A DNA stretch of 64,000 nt from the NCBI RefSeq assembly GCF_004364325.1, contig NZ_SOCP01000004.1, forward strand, positions 372,001 through 436,000. Reading direction: 5' to 3'. How positions within the stretch are numbered: the stretch's first letter is position 1; every line of letters starts with the position of its first letter. A program made the position numbers and the translations under genes. Positions 46,682 through 54,597 of the stretch are shown one piece after another. The stretch comes from Actinophytocola oryzae (lineage in GTDB: Bacteria > Actinomycetota > Actinomycetes > Mycobacteriales > Pseudonocardiaceae). The notes beneath the pieces were generated by a model that made no database searches, had not been told where the DNA came from, and was given only the letters and a program-made list of their open reading frames with translations.

Positions 46682-47785
46682 GTGACGGCGTTGCGATGGC
46701 TCCCGGTTCGGGTGTTACCCGTTCCGGTGATCGCCGCGTATCTGGTGTCCCAGCACGGACTGGTCCCGGCGACCTCGCTCGACTGGCTGCTCGGCATGAC
46801 CGCCGCGGTCGTGACCGGCGTCGGTGTCCTGGCCCCGCTCACCGCGACCGTCGTCCAGTCGGGGTTGCTGCTGGCGGTGCCTAACACGCAGGCAGCGATG
46901 CCGATGGTCTTCCTGATGGCGATGATCACCCTGGGAGAGCTGTGGATCCGCCGCGACGGCCTGCCGTGCCTGGTCGGCACGGCGGTGTCTGTGGCGGCGC
47001 AGCTGTGGTTGTACGCACCGCACCTCCACCCGCTGCTGACCCCGATGTCGCTGCTGGTGACGACCGCGCCGCCGGTGTTGCTCGGCATGTACATCCGCTC
47101 GGTGCTGCGGGTGGCGCTCGCGGCGGACCGGCGCAGGGAGGAGGCCGTGCTGGCCGCCCGTGTGGCAGAACGCACGGCCATCGCCCGTGAGCTGCACGAC
47201 CTGGTGGCACACCACCTGGCGTCGATCGCCGTGCAGGTGGGCGCGGCCAGGCACAGCCTGCGGGGCGCCGACGCAGGCGTGGACGCGGCGCTGGCGCAGG
47301 CCCACACCACGACCAGGGCCGGTCTCGCGGACCTCAGGCGCCTCATGACAGTGCTGCGTGACCCGACGTCGACAGGCGAGGCCCCCGGTGCCGCGATGGC
47401 CGACGCGGGTGGCCTGCCGACCGCGCTGGCCGCGGTGGTGGAGCGCACGCGGGCGGCGGGTGTCGCGGTGGACGCGACCATAGATCCCCAGGTGGCGGAC
47501 CTGGACTCGATCCGCCGCCTCGCCGTGCTCCGGGTGGTGCAGGAGGGCCTGACGAACGTGGTGAAACACGCGGGCCCGCGAGCCGAGGCGACCGTGTCCG
47601 TGCACACGGGCGACACCGTGCGGATAGTCGTGGCGGACAACGGCGCCGCCTCCCGCCGCACCGACAGGGGTTTCGGGCTGGTGGGCATGCGCGAACGGGT
47701 GGAGCTGCTCGGCGGCGCGGTGTCGGTGGCCGCACACGACGGCTGGCACCTGACCGTGACGATCCCGGCCGGGACGGACCGGTGA
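46682..47785 (+). CDS. NarL-type sensor histidine kinase
   Basis: A 367-residue membrane kinase. About four to five hydrophobic helices fill residues 1-140; the HisKA_3 motif RTAIARELHDLVAHHLASIA has the phospho-accepting His near 170. The HATPase domain shows NVVKHAGPRA (N-box, ~300) and GFGLVGMRERV (G-box). It senses an unknown signal and phosphorylates the coupled regulator. GTG start at 46682; its stop overlaps the next start (GTGA). Confidence 0.93.
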   Translation: MTALRWLPVRVLPVPVIAAYLVSQHGLVPATSLDWLLGMTAAVVTGVGVLAPLTATVVQSGLLLAVPNTQAAMPMVFLMAMITLGELWIRRDGLPCLVGTAVSVAAQLWLYAPHLHPLLTPMSLLVTTAPPVLLGMYIRSVLRVALAADRRREEAVLAARVAERTAIARELHDLVAHHLASIAVQVGAARHSLRGADAGVDAALAQAHTTTRAGLADLRRLMTVLRDPTSTGEAPGAAMADAGGLPTALAAVVERTRAAGVAVDATIDPQVADLDSIRRLAVLRVVQEGLTNVVKHAGPRAEATVSVHTGDTVRIVVADNGAASRRTDRGFGLVGMRERVELLGGAVSVAAHDGWHLTVTIPAGTDR

Positions 47786-48405
47786 TCCGGGTCCTGCTGG
47801 TGGACGACCAGCGGCTGGTCCGGGCGGGGCTGAGGATGCTGTGCGAGAGCACCCCGGACCTGGTCGTGGTGGGGGAGGCGGAGAACGGCGAGGAAGCGGT
47901 CCGCGCCATGGCTCTCCTCGGCCCGGACGTGGTGCTGATGGACCTGAGGATGCCCGGCGTGGACGGCATCACCGCCACCGCGCGCATCACGGCCGCGACC
48001 CCGGCGGCCCGCATCCTGGTGCTGACCACCTTCGACGACGACGAGCACCTGTACCCGGCACTGTCCGCCGGCGCGCAGGGCTTCCTGAGCAAGGACGCCC
48101 CACCGGAGGAGCTGCTCGACGCCATCCGTCGCACCGCGGCGGGCGAGTCCCCGTTCAGCCCGGGGGTGCTGCGCGGGCTGGTGCGCAAGGCCGTCGCCGC
48201 ACACCAGCCGTCGACGGCCCTGCCCGCACTGACCGGCCGGGAACGCGACGTCCTGGCCCTGGTGGGGGAGGGCCTGTCCAACGCGGAGATCGCCGCCCGC
48301 CTGCACGTGGCCGTCAGCACGGTGAAGACCCACGTCACGAACCTGATGACGAAGACAGGCGCCGACAACCGGGTCCGCCTGGCCGTGCTGGCCCTGCGTG
48401 CCTAA
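47782..48405 (+). CDS. LuxR/NarL-type response regulator
   Basis: A 207-residue regulator. Receiver domain 1-120 with acidic DDQRLVRAG, phospho-Asp in VVLMDLRMPG (~54) and Lys in FLSKDA (~104). The C-terminal GerE-type HTH (~140-200) has LTGRERDVLALVGEGLSNAE and AVSTVKTHVTNLM. Translationally coupled to the kinase. Probable target: the palindrome at 46631. It overlaps the convergent EamA gene by four bases. Confidence 0.95.
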   Translation: MIRVLLVDDQRLVRAGLRMLCESTPDLVVVGEAENGEEAVRAMALLGPDVVLMDLRMPGVDGITATARITAATPAARILVLTTFDDDEHLYPALSAGAQGFLSKDAPPEELLDAIRRTAAGESPFSPGVLRGLVRKAVAAHQPSTALPALTGRERDVLALVGEGLSNAEIAARLHVAVSTVKTHVTNLMTKTGADNRVRLAVLALRA

Positions 48406-49274
48406 CCCCGGCGCGAGGCCCAGACCCCGACGAGGATGACGGCGACCCCGAGCAGGGAGAGCAGGGGCACACCCTCGCGCAGCACGAGGAAGCCCAGTCC
48501 CAGCGAGGTGACCGGGATCAGGTAGGTGACCACGGAGGCCCCGACCGCACCCTCGGTCCTGATGAGGGCGTAGTTGAGGACGTAGGCGAGCCCTGACCCG
48601 GCGACCCCGAGGACGACGAGCGCGAGCCACGGTCCCACCGACCAGGCGGGCACGCCCGAGGAGTCGAACGGCAGGCACGCGACGGTGAGGACGCTGGCCG
48701 CCAGTAGCTGGCCGGTGGAGAGCACGGTCGGGCTCATGTCCTCGTTGGCGAGGTAGCGGCTCATGTAGAGGTAGCTGACGCCGTAGCTGAGCGCGGCGAG
48801 GAGGCAGAACGCGGCGCCGACGATGTCCACGGCCCCGGCGTCCCACGGGGTGAAGATCATGAGGCTGCCCGCGAACCCGAGTGCCAGGCCCGCGACCTGC
48901 AGGGCGGTGAGCCGTCCGGCGAGGCGGAACACGTAGGACAGGCCCAGTGTCCACAGTGGCGTGGTGGCGTTGAGCGCGCCCGCGATCCCGGAGTCGACCC
49001 TGGTCTCGCCGAGCGCGAAGGACAGGTAGGGCACCGCGTTGCCGACGAGGGCCGCGACGAACAGGTGTCCCCAGAGACGCCTGTCCCAGGGCAGTTTCTC
49101 CCGTCGCACGACGATGATGGCCAGGAGCACGACGCCGCCGAGGACCATCCGTCCCGCGGTGATCTGCAGTGGGCTGAACACCGCCAGCGCGACCTTGATC
49201 CAGAGGAAGTTGGACCCCCACGCGAGCGCCAGGGCTCCGATGAGGAGCGTCCCCCGAGCAGAGGTCCCTGTCAC
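48402..49274 (-). CDS. EamA/DMT family transporter
   Basis: A 290-residue integral membrane protein with ten hydrophobic helices in two EamA repeats; GSNFLWIKVAL opens the first and SYGVSYLYMSRYL the second, with LLSLLGVAVILVGVW at the end. DMT exporters remove amino acids or small metabolites. Start GTG at 49274 (TGTSARGTLLIGALALAWG); the frame stays open further upstream into pseudogene sequence but with no transporter similarity. Confidence 0.9.
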   Translation of the reverse strand: MTGTSARGTLLIGALALAWGSNFLWIKVALAVFSPLQITAGRMVLGGVVLLAIIVVRREKLPWDRRLWGHLFVAALVGNAVPYLSFALGETRVDSGIAGALNATTPLWTLGLSYVFRLAGRLTALQVAGLALGFAGSLMIFTPWDAGAVDIVGAAFCLLAALSYGVSYLYMSRYLANEDMSPTVLSTGQLLAASVLTVACLPFDSSGVPAWSVGPWLALVVLGVAGSGLAYVLNYALIRTEGAVGASVVTYLIPVTSLGLGFLVLREGVPLLSLLGVAVILVGVWASRRG

Positions 49275-49479
49275 GGCATGCAGCGTCCTTGCGTCGAGCC
49301 GATCATCGGCCGCCGACCAGGCTACCCCGGCCGGAGACCGCACGATGTGAGCACCACACGGGCCCGACAAACGCCATGAGTGATATATCGGACAAACTCC
49401 TTGCGTGGCGGCATTCGGATCGCGCTCGCATGGCCGGACGGGCCGAGGAAGCCGCTGCCACCCGTGACCACTGCCCTGG

Positions 49480-49872
49480 TCATCGACCGACGCCGCGGTA
49501 GGTGTAGCCGAGACCGCGCGGCGACGCGATCTTCTGCTTGGGGTGGTAGGCACGTCCGTCGAAGACGAGGAACGACTCCGCGACGGGCCGCTCCCCGAGC
49601 CGGTGTCGTGGAACTCCTTGTGTAGAGCCAGGATCGCGAGGCAGTCGGCGTTCTTGACGGCGTCGTCGACGGTCGGGGCAGGCGTGATGCCGAAGACCTC
49701 CTCTGCCTCCCGGGCGTCCACCAGCGGGTCGAAGATCGTCACCTCGGCACACGACTGTTCGAGTGCGGAGACCACGGCCGGTGCCCTTGGGGATCGTGTT
49801 GGCCGCCGCGATCACGTCCAGCATCCGGGCGTCCTCGTTGTCATGAACCTGCCATGCGCCGGTCCCGCCCAC
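49480..49872 (-). pseudogene. Degenerate nucleotide-sugar (UDP-glucose-type) dehydrogenase
   Basis: Pieces of the C-terminal half survive in two frames: ARMLDVIAAANTIPKG, then in another frame VSALEQSCAEVTIFDPLVDA, DDAVKNADCLAILALHKEF, and again in the first frame RPVAESFLVFDGRAYHP and LGYTYRGVGR to the stop. These are the substrate-binding and end motifs of UDP-sugar dehydrogenases. The NAD-binding half is gone and at least two frameshifts (near 49765 and 49600) are present, so it is not functional. Confidence 0.75.
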
Positions 49873-49876
49873 CGGG

Positions 49877-51433
49877 TCAGACGGTGGGCAGGTACCTGGG
49901 CGGGTGGCGGACCGGGTTCGCGGTCTCGTAGGCGGCCGCGAGTGACAGCACGGTCGCGTCGTCCCAGCGGCCTGCGAAGAAGGAGATGCCGATCGGCAGC
50001 TCCCCGGCGTAGCCGGCCGGCACGGCGACGTTCGGGTAGCCGGACACCGCCGCCGGGCCGGAGGACTCCAGCAGGAAGCCCTGGTCGCCGAGCCCGTACG
50101 TGGTGCGCCACGCGGGCCCGTTGGTGGGGGAGACGATCGCGTCCAGGTCGTGCGCGGCCATCGTCTCGTCGATGGAGCGCCTGGCGAGCGAGGTCGCGGT
50201 GGCCCGCCACTGGCGGTAGGCCGGGTCGTCCGTGCCGGGCACGGTCAACGCCTGCTCGAACAGCTCCTGGCCGAACCTGCTCAGCTCCACCGGGTCCTGC
50301 CGGTTGAACTCGACGAGCCCGGCGATCGTCTTCGGCACCCCTGGCCTGCGTGCCAGGTACGCGGGCAGGTCCCTGGTGAACTCGCTGAGCAGCGCGGGCG
50401 ACTCGGCTGCGCCGAACTCCGCCCGGTAGGGCATGTCGACCTCGACCACCGTGGCGCCCCCTGCCCGCAGGGTCGCCACCGAGCGGGCGACCACGCGGTC
50501 CACGTCCGGGTCGATGCCCGCCTGCCGCCAGACGCCGATGCGCGCACCCCGCAGCGCACCGGGCCGCAGCAGCTTCGCGTAGTCGGTCGGCTGGTTCGCC
50601 GGGTAGTTCGCGGTCGCCGGGTCCTCGCGGTCCCGGCCCTGGAGCACCGACATGGTGATCGCGGCGTCCACCACGTGCCTCGCCATCGGTCCGGCGGTGT
50701 CCTGCTCGGCGGAGATCGGTGCGATGCCGGTGCGGCTGACCAGCCCGAGCGAGGGCTTGTGGCCGACGACCCCGTTGTTGCCCGCCGGGCACACGATCGA
50801 CCCGTCGGTCTCGGTGCCGATGGCGACCTGCGCGAGCGATGCCGCGACCCCCGCCCCCGACCCGGACGACGAGCCGCACGGGTTGCGGTCGAGCACGTAG
50901 GGGTTGTTGGTCTGGCCGCCGACGCCCGACCAGCCGGAGGTGGCGTTGGTGGAGCGGAAGTTCGCCCACTCGGACAGGTTGGTCTTGCCGAGGATCACCG
51001 CACCGCCCGCACGGAGCCTGCGAACGACGGTGGCGTCCACGGCCGGCGGCGCGGCGAGCAACGCCCGCGACCCCGCCGTCGTGTCGAGCCCTCCGGTGTC
51101 GATGTTGTCCTTGAGCAGCACCGGAATCCCGTCGAGCGGTCCACGGGTGTGGCCGGTCCGCCTGCGCCGGTCGCTCGCCGCGGCCTGCGACAGGGCCGTC
51201 CGGTCGACCGCGAGCACGGCGTGGATCCTGCGGTCCACCGTGCGGATCCGGTCGAGGTAGGCCGTGGTCAGCTCCACCGACGTGAGCCTGCCCCGGTCCA
51301 TCAGCGCCTGCAGGCCGGGGATGGTGGCCGAGTCGAGGTCGAGCTGTGGCCGCGCGGCACTGGCCTCGGCGGACGGCGCCGCCGCCGCGATGGCGATTGC
51401 CAACAGAACCGAGGAAACTCGCGAAAATCGCAC
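49877..51433 (-). CDS. Secreted amidase (amidase signature family)
   Basis: A 518-residue exported hydrolase. Signal peptide 1-~27 (SVLLAIAIAAAAPSAEASA). The amidase signature GSSSGSGAGVAASLAQVAIG follows with the downstream TDGSIVCPA nucleophile region (about 190-225); the catalytic Lys is in PVLLKDNIDTGG (~107) with the cis-Ser in the GSSSGS loop. It hydrolyses an amide bond outside the cytoplasm; substrate unknown. Start GTG at 51433. It lies 30 bases downstream of the serine hydrolase operon and may be its last gene. Confidence 0.92.
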   Translation of the reverse strand: MRFSRVSSVLLAIAIAAAAPSAEASAARPQLDLDSATIPGLQALMDRGRLTSVELTTAYLDRIRTVDRRIHAVLAVDRTALSQAAASDRRRRTGHTRGPLDGIPVLLKDNIDTGGLDTTAGSRALLAAPPAVDATVVRRLRAGGAVILGKTNLSEWANFRSTNATSGWSGVGGQTNNPYVLDRNPCGSSSGSGAGVAASLAQVAIGTETDGSIVCPAGNNGVVGHKPSLGLVSRTGIAPISAEQDTAGPMARHVVDAAITMSVLQGRDREDPATANYPANQPTDYAKLLRPGALRGARIGVWRQAGIDPDVDRVVARSVATLRAGGATVVEVDMPYRAEFGAAESPALLSEFTRDLPAYLARRPGVPKTIAGLVEFNRQDPVELSRFGQELFEQALTVPGTDDPAYRQWRATATSLARRSIDETMAAHDLDAIVSPTNGPAWRTTYGLGDQGFLLESSGPAAVSGYPNVAVPAGYAGELPIGISFFAGRWDDATVLSLAAAYETANPVRHPPRYLPTV

Positions 51434-51463
51434 ACCGCAGCTAAGCGTTTACCCGCGCGGCCG

Positions 51464-52486
51464 TCAACCACTCTGGTCGAGCCCGGCGAGGAGTTGGTGT
51501 GCGGTGTCGACGAGGTTGTGGCGCAGGGTGTGGCGGCGGGTGGCGAGCCCGATCAGGGCCGTGTGGGTGGCGGGTCGGTAGCCGAGGTACACGTGGTGGC
51601 CGAGGGTGGCGCCGCCGTGGAAGTAGATCGGTCCGTGCCGGCTTTCGTGGCAGAACCAGGTCAGGGTGCGGTCGGGGGCGCGGCGGGGCCGGGGCGCGGT
51701 GTGGGTGGCACGCACGGCGTGGAGGGCGGCGTCCAGCGGCGTGGTGTCGGGACAGAGGTGGGCCTCGAGGTAGGTCAGCAGGTCGTCCGGGGTGGCGCGG
51801 ACGGCACCGGCCGGCGCGAACCCGTTGAGTTCGATGTGGTCGACGGGGGTGCCCGCGTCGCGGTGGCCGACGGCGTCCGCGCCGTCCTGTCCTGGGGCGG
51901 TCCGGGTGTGCCGAAGTCCCAGCGGACGCAGCACACGTTCGGACAGCAGGTCTTCGTAGCACGTGCCCGCCGTGTGCGCGAGGGCGTGGCCGAGCACGGC
52001 CGCGCCGAAGTTGGAGTAGCGCCAACGGTGTCCGGGAGCGTGGCGGCCGCGGTGTTGGTGGAAGGCGTCCAGTAGTCGCTGGCGGGAGTAGTCGGCGTAG
52101 GGACTGGTGGTCCGCCCGGACAGGTAGAACCCCACGACGCCACGCAGGTCGGGCATGCCGGGCAGGCCGGCGGTGTGGGTGCACAGGTGCACCAGGCTGA
52201 TCGTCTCGGGCGCCGAGGGGCCTGTCGGCGTCGGCAGACAGGCGGTGACGGGGGTGTCGTAGCGAAGGTGCCCGTCGTGGACGAGCCCGGCCAGCAGCAG
52301 ACCCATGAACGTCTTCGACACCGAGCCGATCTCGTAACGGAGGTTCTCCCGCCCTGCCGCGGGTTCCTCGGCGGTGCCGGAGGTGACGATGGTGCGGTCA
52401 CCGTGATGCGTGAGACCGAACACCACGTCGGGTGCCCTGACGGAGTCGGCGGCGTCCTGGAGCTGTCGTGCCGGTGTCGGGTTCAC
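51464..52486 (-). CDS. Serine hydrolase, beta-lactamase/D-Ala carboxypeptidase family
   Basis: A 340-residue S12-type hydrolase without an obvious signal peptide. The SxxK motif is SVSKTF (~62-67) and the YxN motif is YSNFG (~150); the third motif may be HGGATLGH (~300). Class C-like enzymes hydrolyse or transfer D-amino-acid peptides and esters. GTG at 52486 overlaps the previous gene's stop (GTGA). Being the last gene of a coupled operon starting with a 59-aa peptide, it could process or release that peptide (inference). Confidence 0.88.
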   Translation of the reverse strand: MNPTPARQLQDAADSVRAPDVVFGLTHHGDRTIVTSGTAEEPAAGRENLRYEIGSVSKTFMGLLLAGLVHDGHLRYDTPVTACLPTPTGPSAPETISLVHLCTHTAGLPGMPDLRGVVGFYLSGRTTSPYADYSRQRLLDAFHQHRGRHAPGHRWRYSNFGAAVLGHALAHTAGTCYEDLLSERVLRPLGLRHTRTAPGQDGADAVGHRDAGTPVDHIELNGFAPAGAVRATPDDLLTYLEAHLCPDTTPLDAALHAVRATHTAPRPRRAPDRTLTWFCHESRHGPIYFHGGATLGHHVYLGYRPATHTALIGLATRRHTLRHNLVDTAHQLLAGLDQSG

Positions 52487-53400
52487 GCGAGCATGGCCGT
52501 CAGCGCGCGTGAGGTCGCGAGGGTCGCGGCGAACGCGGTGACCAGGGTGGGATGGTAGGCGGCGTCGAAGACCGCCTGGCTGTCCCCGACGGGGAGGTCC
52601 CCCTCGTCGGGTAGCGCACCCTCCGGGGTCTGTACCGAGGCGAGCATCCGCCAGTGCTCGGTGTCCAGCACCGGATCGGGCAGGCAGGCGTCGACGACGA
52701 GCCATTCCCCGAGCAGGTCCCACAGCCGCCGCCGGGCGCAGTCACGCTTCCACACCGGCATCCACAGCTGGAGGTACTCGGCGATCTCGGCAGGGAGCCG
52801 GTCGGGGTGGGTGCCCCAGTCGGTGAGGTAGAAGACGGTGTGGGTGATGGTGTACGCGACGACCTGGTCGACCAGCCACGGTTCGGGTAGGCGCCCCAGC
52901 CAGGTGTCCCGGAGGAGACGTTCGAGATCGTCCGAGGAGCGCATCCCGAGCTGGTGCTCGGCGGTGGCCACGGACAGCCGACGGAGGGGCGAGATCTCCA
53001 CCACGGACGGTGCCCGCAGCCCGGACACCAGCACCCGCAGGCTTTCCTCCAGTCGTGGATGCCGATATCCCCGGTCGTGGAAGGAGGCGTAGATCTCGGC
53101 GGGGCCGGGTGCCGGTGCGTTCTCGCGTTGGCAGCGATCCAGCAGGTCGCCACCCTCGAGGAGGTCGTGCCACGCGAAGTCCAGCAGCTGCCGGGCGCTG
53201 GCGGCGTGGCGGGACCCGGTGACGCCTTCCCGCACGAGCACGCCGGCCACCAACGCCAGCTCTCCCACCGGTTTCAGCCATGCCGTCGAGGTGGAGTCGG
53301 CCTTCTCCTCGGGACAGGGCCGAAAACGCTCGCGGTGGGTGTCCACCCACTCCCACGCCCGCATCCCGGTCCGGTGCACCATGGCGGTGTCGTCGGTCAT
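52483..53400 (-). CDS. DUF6895-like protein
   Basis: A 305-residue soluble, helical protein starting MTDDTAMVHRTGMRAWEWVD. It has TAWLKPVGELALVAGVLVR (~40), SARQLLDFAWHDLLEGGDLL and TITHTVFYLTDWGTHPDRLP with conserved Trp and His, which I associate with DUF6895 (moderately sure). No signal peptide or membrane segment. ATG at 53400 overlaps the preceding stop (ATGA), and its own stop overlaps the serine hydrolase start, so production of all three is coupled. Confidence 0.8.
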   Translation of the reverse strand: MTDDTAMVHRTGMRAWEWVDTHRERFRPCPEEKADSTSTAWLKPVGELALVAGVLVREGVTGSRHAASARQLLDFAWHDLLEGGDLLDRCQRENAPAPGPAEIYASFHDRGYRHPRLEESLRVLVSGLRAPSVVEISPLRRLSVATAEHQLGMRSSDDLERLLRDTWLGRLPEPWLVDQVVAYTITHTVFYLTDWGTHPDRLPAEIAEYLQLWMPVWKRDCARRRLWDLLGEWLVVDACLPDPVLDTEHWRMLASVQTPEGALPDEGDLPVGDSQAVFDAAYHPTLVTAFAATLATSRALTAMLA

Positions 53401-54080
53401 CGGTGCGCCTCGCGGATCATCCGTGCCGCCTGGACGTGCAGGTCGACCCGCGCGTCCGCGTCGGCACCCAGGTGTCGCACGAACTCCAGGCCGGTGTCCA
53501 GGCTCAGCGACCGGGGCACGCCGTCCAGCAGCGTCAGCCACCGGCCCACTCCCGCTGCCTGCAGCCAGTCCCGGCGACGGACCGCCCACGCGAAGCCCCT
53601 GGCCACATCGGACACCCGCGTCGACAGCTCACGGGTGAGCGCGTCACCCGAGCCGGGCGTCGCGAGCGCGGCCAGCAGAGCCAGCCGGTGCGCCAACTCC
53701 GGCCACGGCACGTCCCGCACCCACGCCGCGTCCGGTCGCGCCACCGGCGCCTCCCGTCTCCCGAGCGGCTCGATCGAGCGCACCGCGTCACACAGTCCCC
53801 AGTACGTCCAGAACGTCGTCACCGGTGCGGTCGGCCCAGGCGCGAAGGCCGCCACCGCGGCTCGCGCGGCCTCCAGGTCACCGGCCGCCGTCTCGTGCCC
53901 CAGCAGGGCGTGTGGTGCGAGCACGTCCGCACCCAGCACACGCACCGCCGCGACCCGTACCGTGTCGGTCGGGTCCGCGATCAGCTGCACCGCGCGGCCG
54001 TGGTGTCCGTCCCGCAGCACGGACACCACGGCCGACGCGCACTCCTGGACCGCGTCAGTTACGCGGCCACTCGTGTCCAT
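53397..54080 (-). CDS. Hypothetical HEAT-like protein
   Basis: A 227-residue soluble protein, mainly helical, with Ala/Arg/Leu-rich helices (VRVAAVRVLGADVLAPHALL) and a conserved-looking FWTYWGLCDAVRSIEPLG. No catalytic motif recognised. It follows the 59-aa peptide gene by 12 bases and overlaps the DUF6895-like gene by four. Its constant place in this operon suggests that it works with the DUF6895-like protein on the same substrate (inference). Confidence 0.75.
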   Translation of the reverse strand: MDTSGRVTDAVQECASAVVSVLRDGHHGRAVQLIADPTDTVRVAAVRVLGADVLAPHALLGHETAAGDLEAARAAVAAFAPGPTAPVTTFWTYWGLCDAVRSIEPLGRREAPVARPDAAWVRDVPWPELAHRLALLAALATPGSGDALTRELSTRVSDVARGFAWAVRRRDWLQAAGVGRWLTLLDGVPRSLSLDTGLEFVRHLGADADARVDLHVQAARMIREAHR

Positions 54081-54092
54081 CCGCGTGGCCGG

Positions 54093-54272
54093 TCACTTCT
54101 TGGGCTTGCGGGGCCCCGAGGGGGACAACGAGCCGATCTGTACCAACGGACCGTTGAGCATCCTGAGGTCGCGGAGGTCGTCAGCGCGTTCCGGTGCCTC
54201 CAACAGCGCCGTGACCTCGGCGGACACCTCGTCGGTGTACGTCGTCGCGATCGTCTCGACAGCAGCGGTCAT
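54093..54272 (-). CDS. 59-aa peptide, candidate precursor of a processed peptide
   Basis: A short gene with GAGGAG nine bases before its ATG. The N-terminal half MTAAVETIATTYTDEVSAEV is acidic and helical like a leader; the C-terminal half MLNGPLVQIGSLSPSGPRKPKK (minus its last residues in length) is Gly/Pro/Ser-rich and ends basic, like a core. There is no signal peptide. It heads a tightly coupled operon with two uncharacterised proteins and a serine hydrolase, a layout usual for RiPP-like systems, but no known RiPP modification enzyme is present. Function is inference. Confidence 0.65.
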   Translation of the reverse strand: MTAAVETIATTYTDEVSAEVTALLEAPERADDLRDLRMLNGPLVQIGSLSPSGPRKPKK

Positions 54273-54289
54273 ACGGATCAACTCCTCAC

Positions 54290-54424
54290 TCACCTCCGGC
54301 GGAACCTCCACCGTGTGGCAATGGCTCCAACGCACCACACCGAGATCCCGGTGGCTAGCCAAACCCACCGAACGAGCGACGAACCACCCACGATCCAGCG
54401 ACCGAGTCCGACGACCGACTCCAT
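54290..54424 (-). CDS. 44-aa single-span membrane peptide
   Basis: Begins MESVVGLGRWIVGGSSLVRW, with a hydrophobic segment WVWLATGISVWCVGAIA (about 20-36) and a basic tail RWRFRRR. Its stop lies 17 bases before the 59-aa peptide's start, so it could be the first gene of the same operon. The ribosome-binding site is weak (GAGGG, 12 bases away), and I cannot exclude chance. Confidence 0.42.
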   Translation of the reverse strand: MESVVGLGRWIVGGSSLVRWVWLATGISVWCVGAIATRWRFRRR

Positions 54425-54597
54425 TGCGTAAAGTGCCCTCGTCGGTCCGGAGTGGTCGGACATTTGTGAGTATTGCTGACGCACGGTAAGTAATAGCCCT
54501 CTCGCGTCGCCGTATTTCGGTGTAGCCGATGTGCCGTGCACACCTACGAACGAATTTCGCCCTGCGCTACTGTCACGCCGAGCGAGTGATTTGACGC
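54425..54597. promoter_or_regulatory. Divergent promoter region
   Basis: This 173-base, relatively AT-rich spacer separates the peptide operon from the kinase gene and should hold both promoters. ATTTGTGAGTATTGCTGACGC near 54470 (slightly longer than one promoter element) is the least GC-rich part. No palindrome recognised. Confidence 0.35.

Noticed and set aside
46669..49221. Long open frame of about 850 codons antisense to the kinase and regulator genes
   Set aside because: Same GC-bias artefact; it contains no conserved motif and covers two clear genes.
51464..54424. Known RiPP cluster (lanthipeptide, lasso peptide, thiopeptide)
   Set aside because: No LanB/C/M/KC, YcaO, lasso cyclase, radical-SAM or B1/B2 protease homologue is visible in the operon or beside it.
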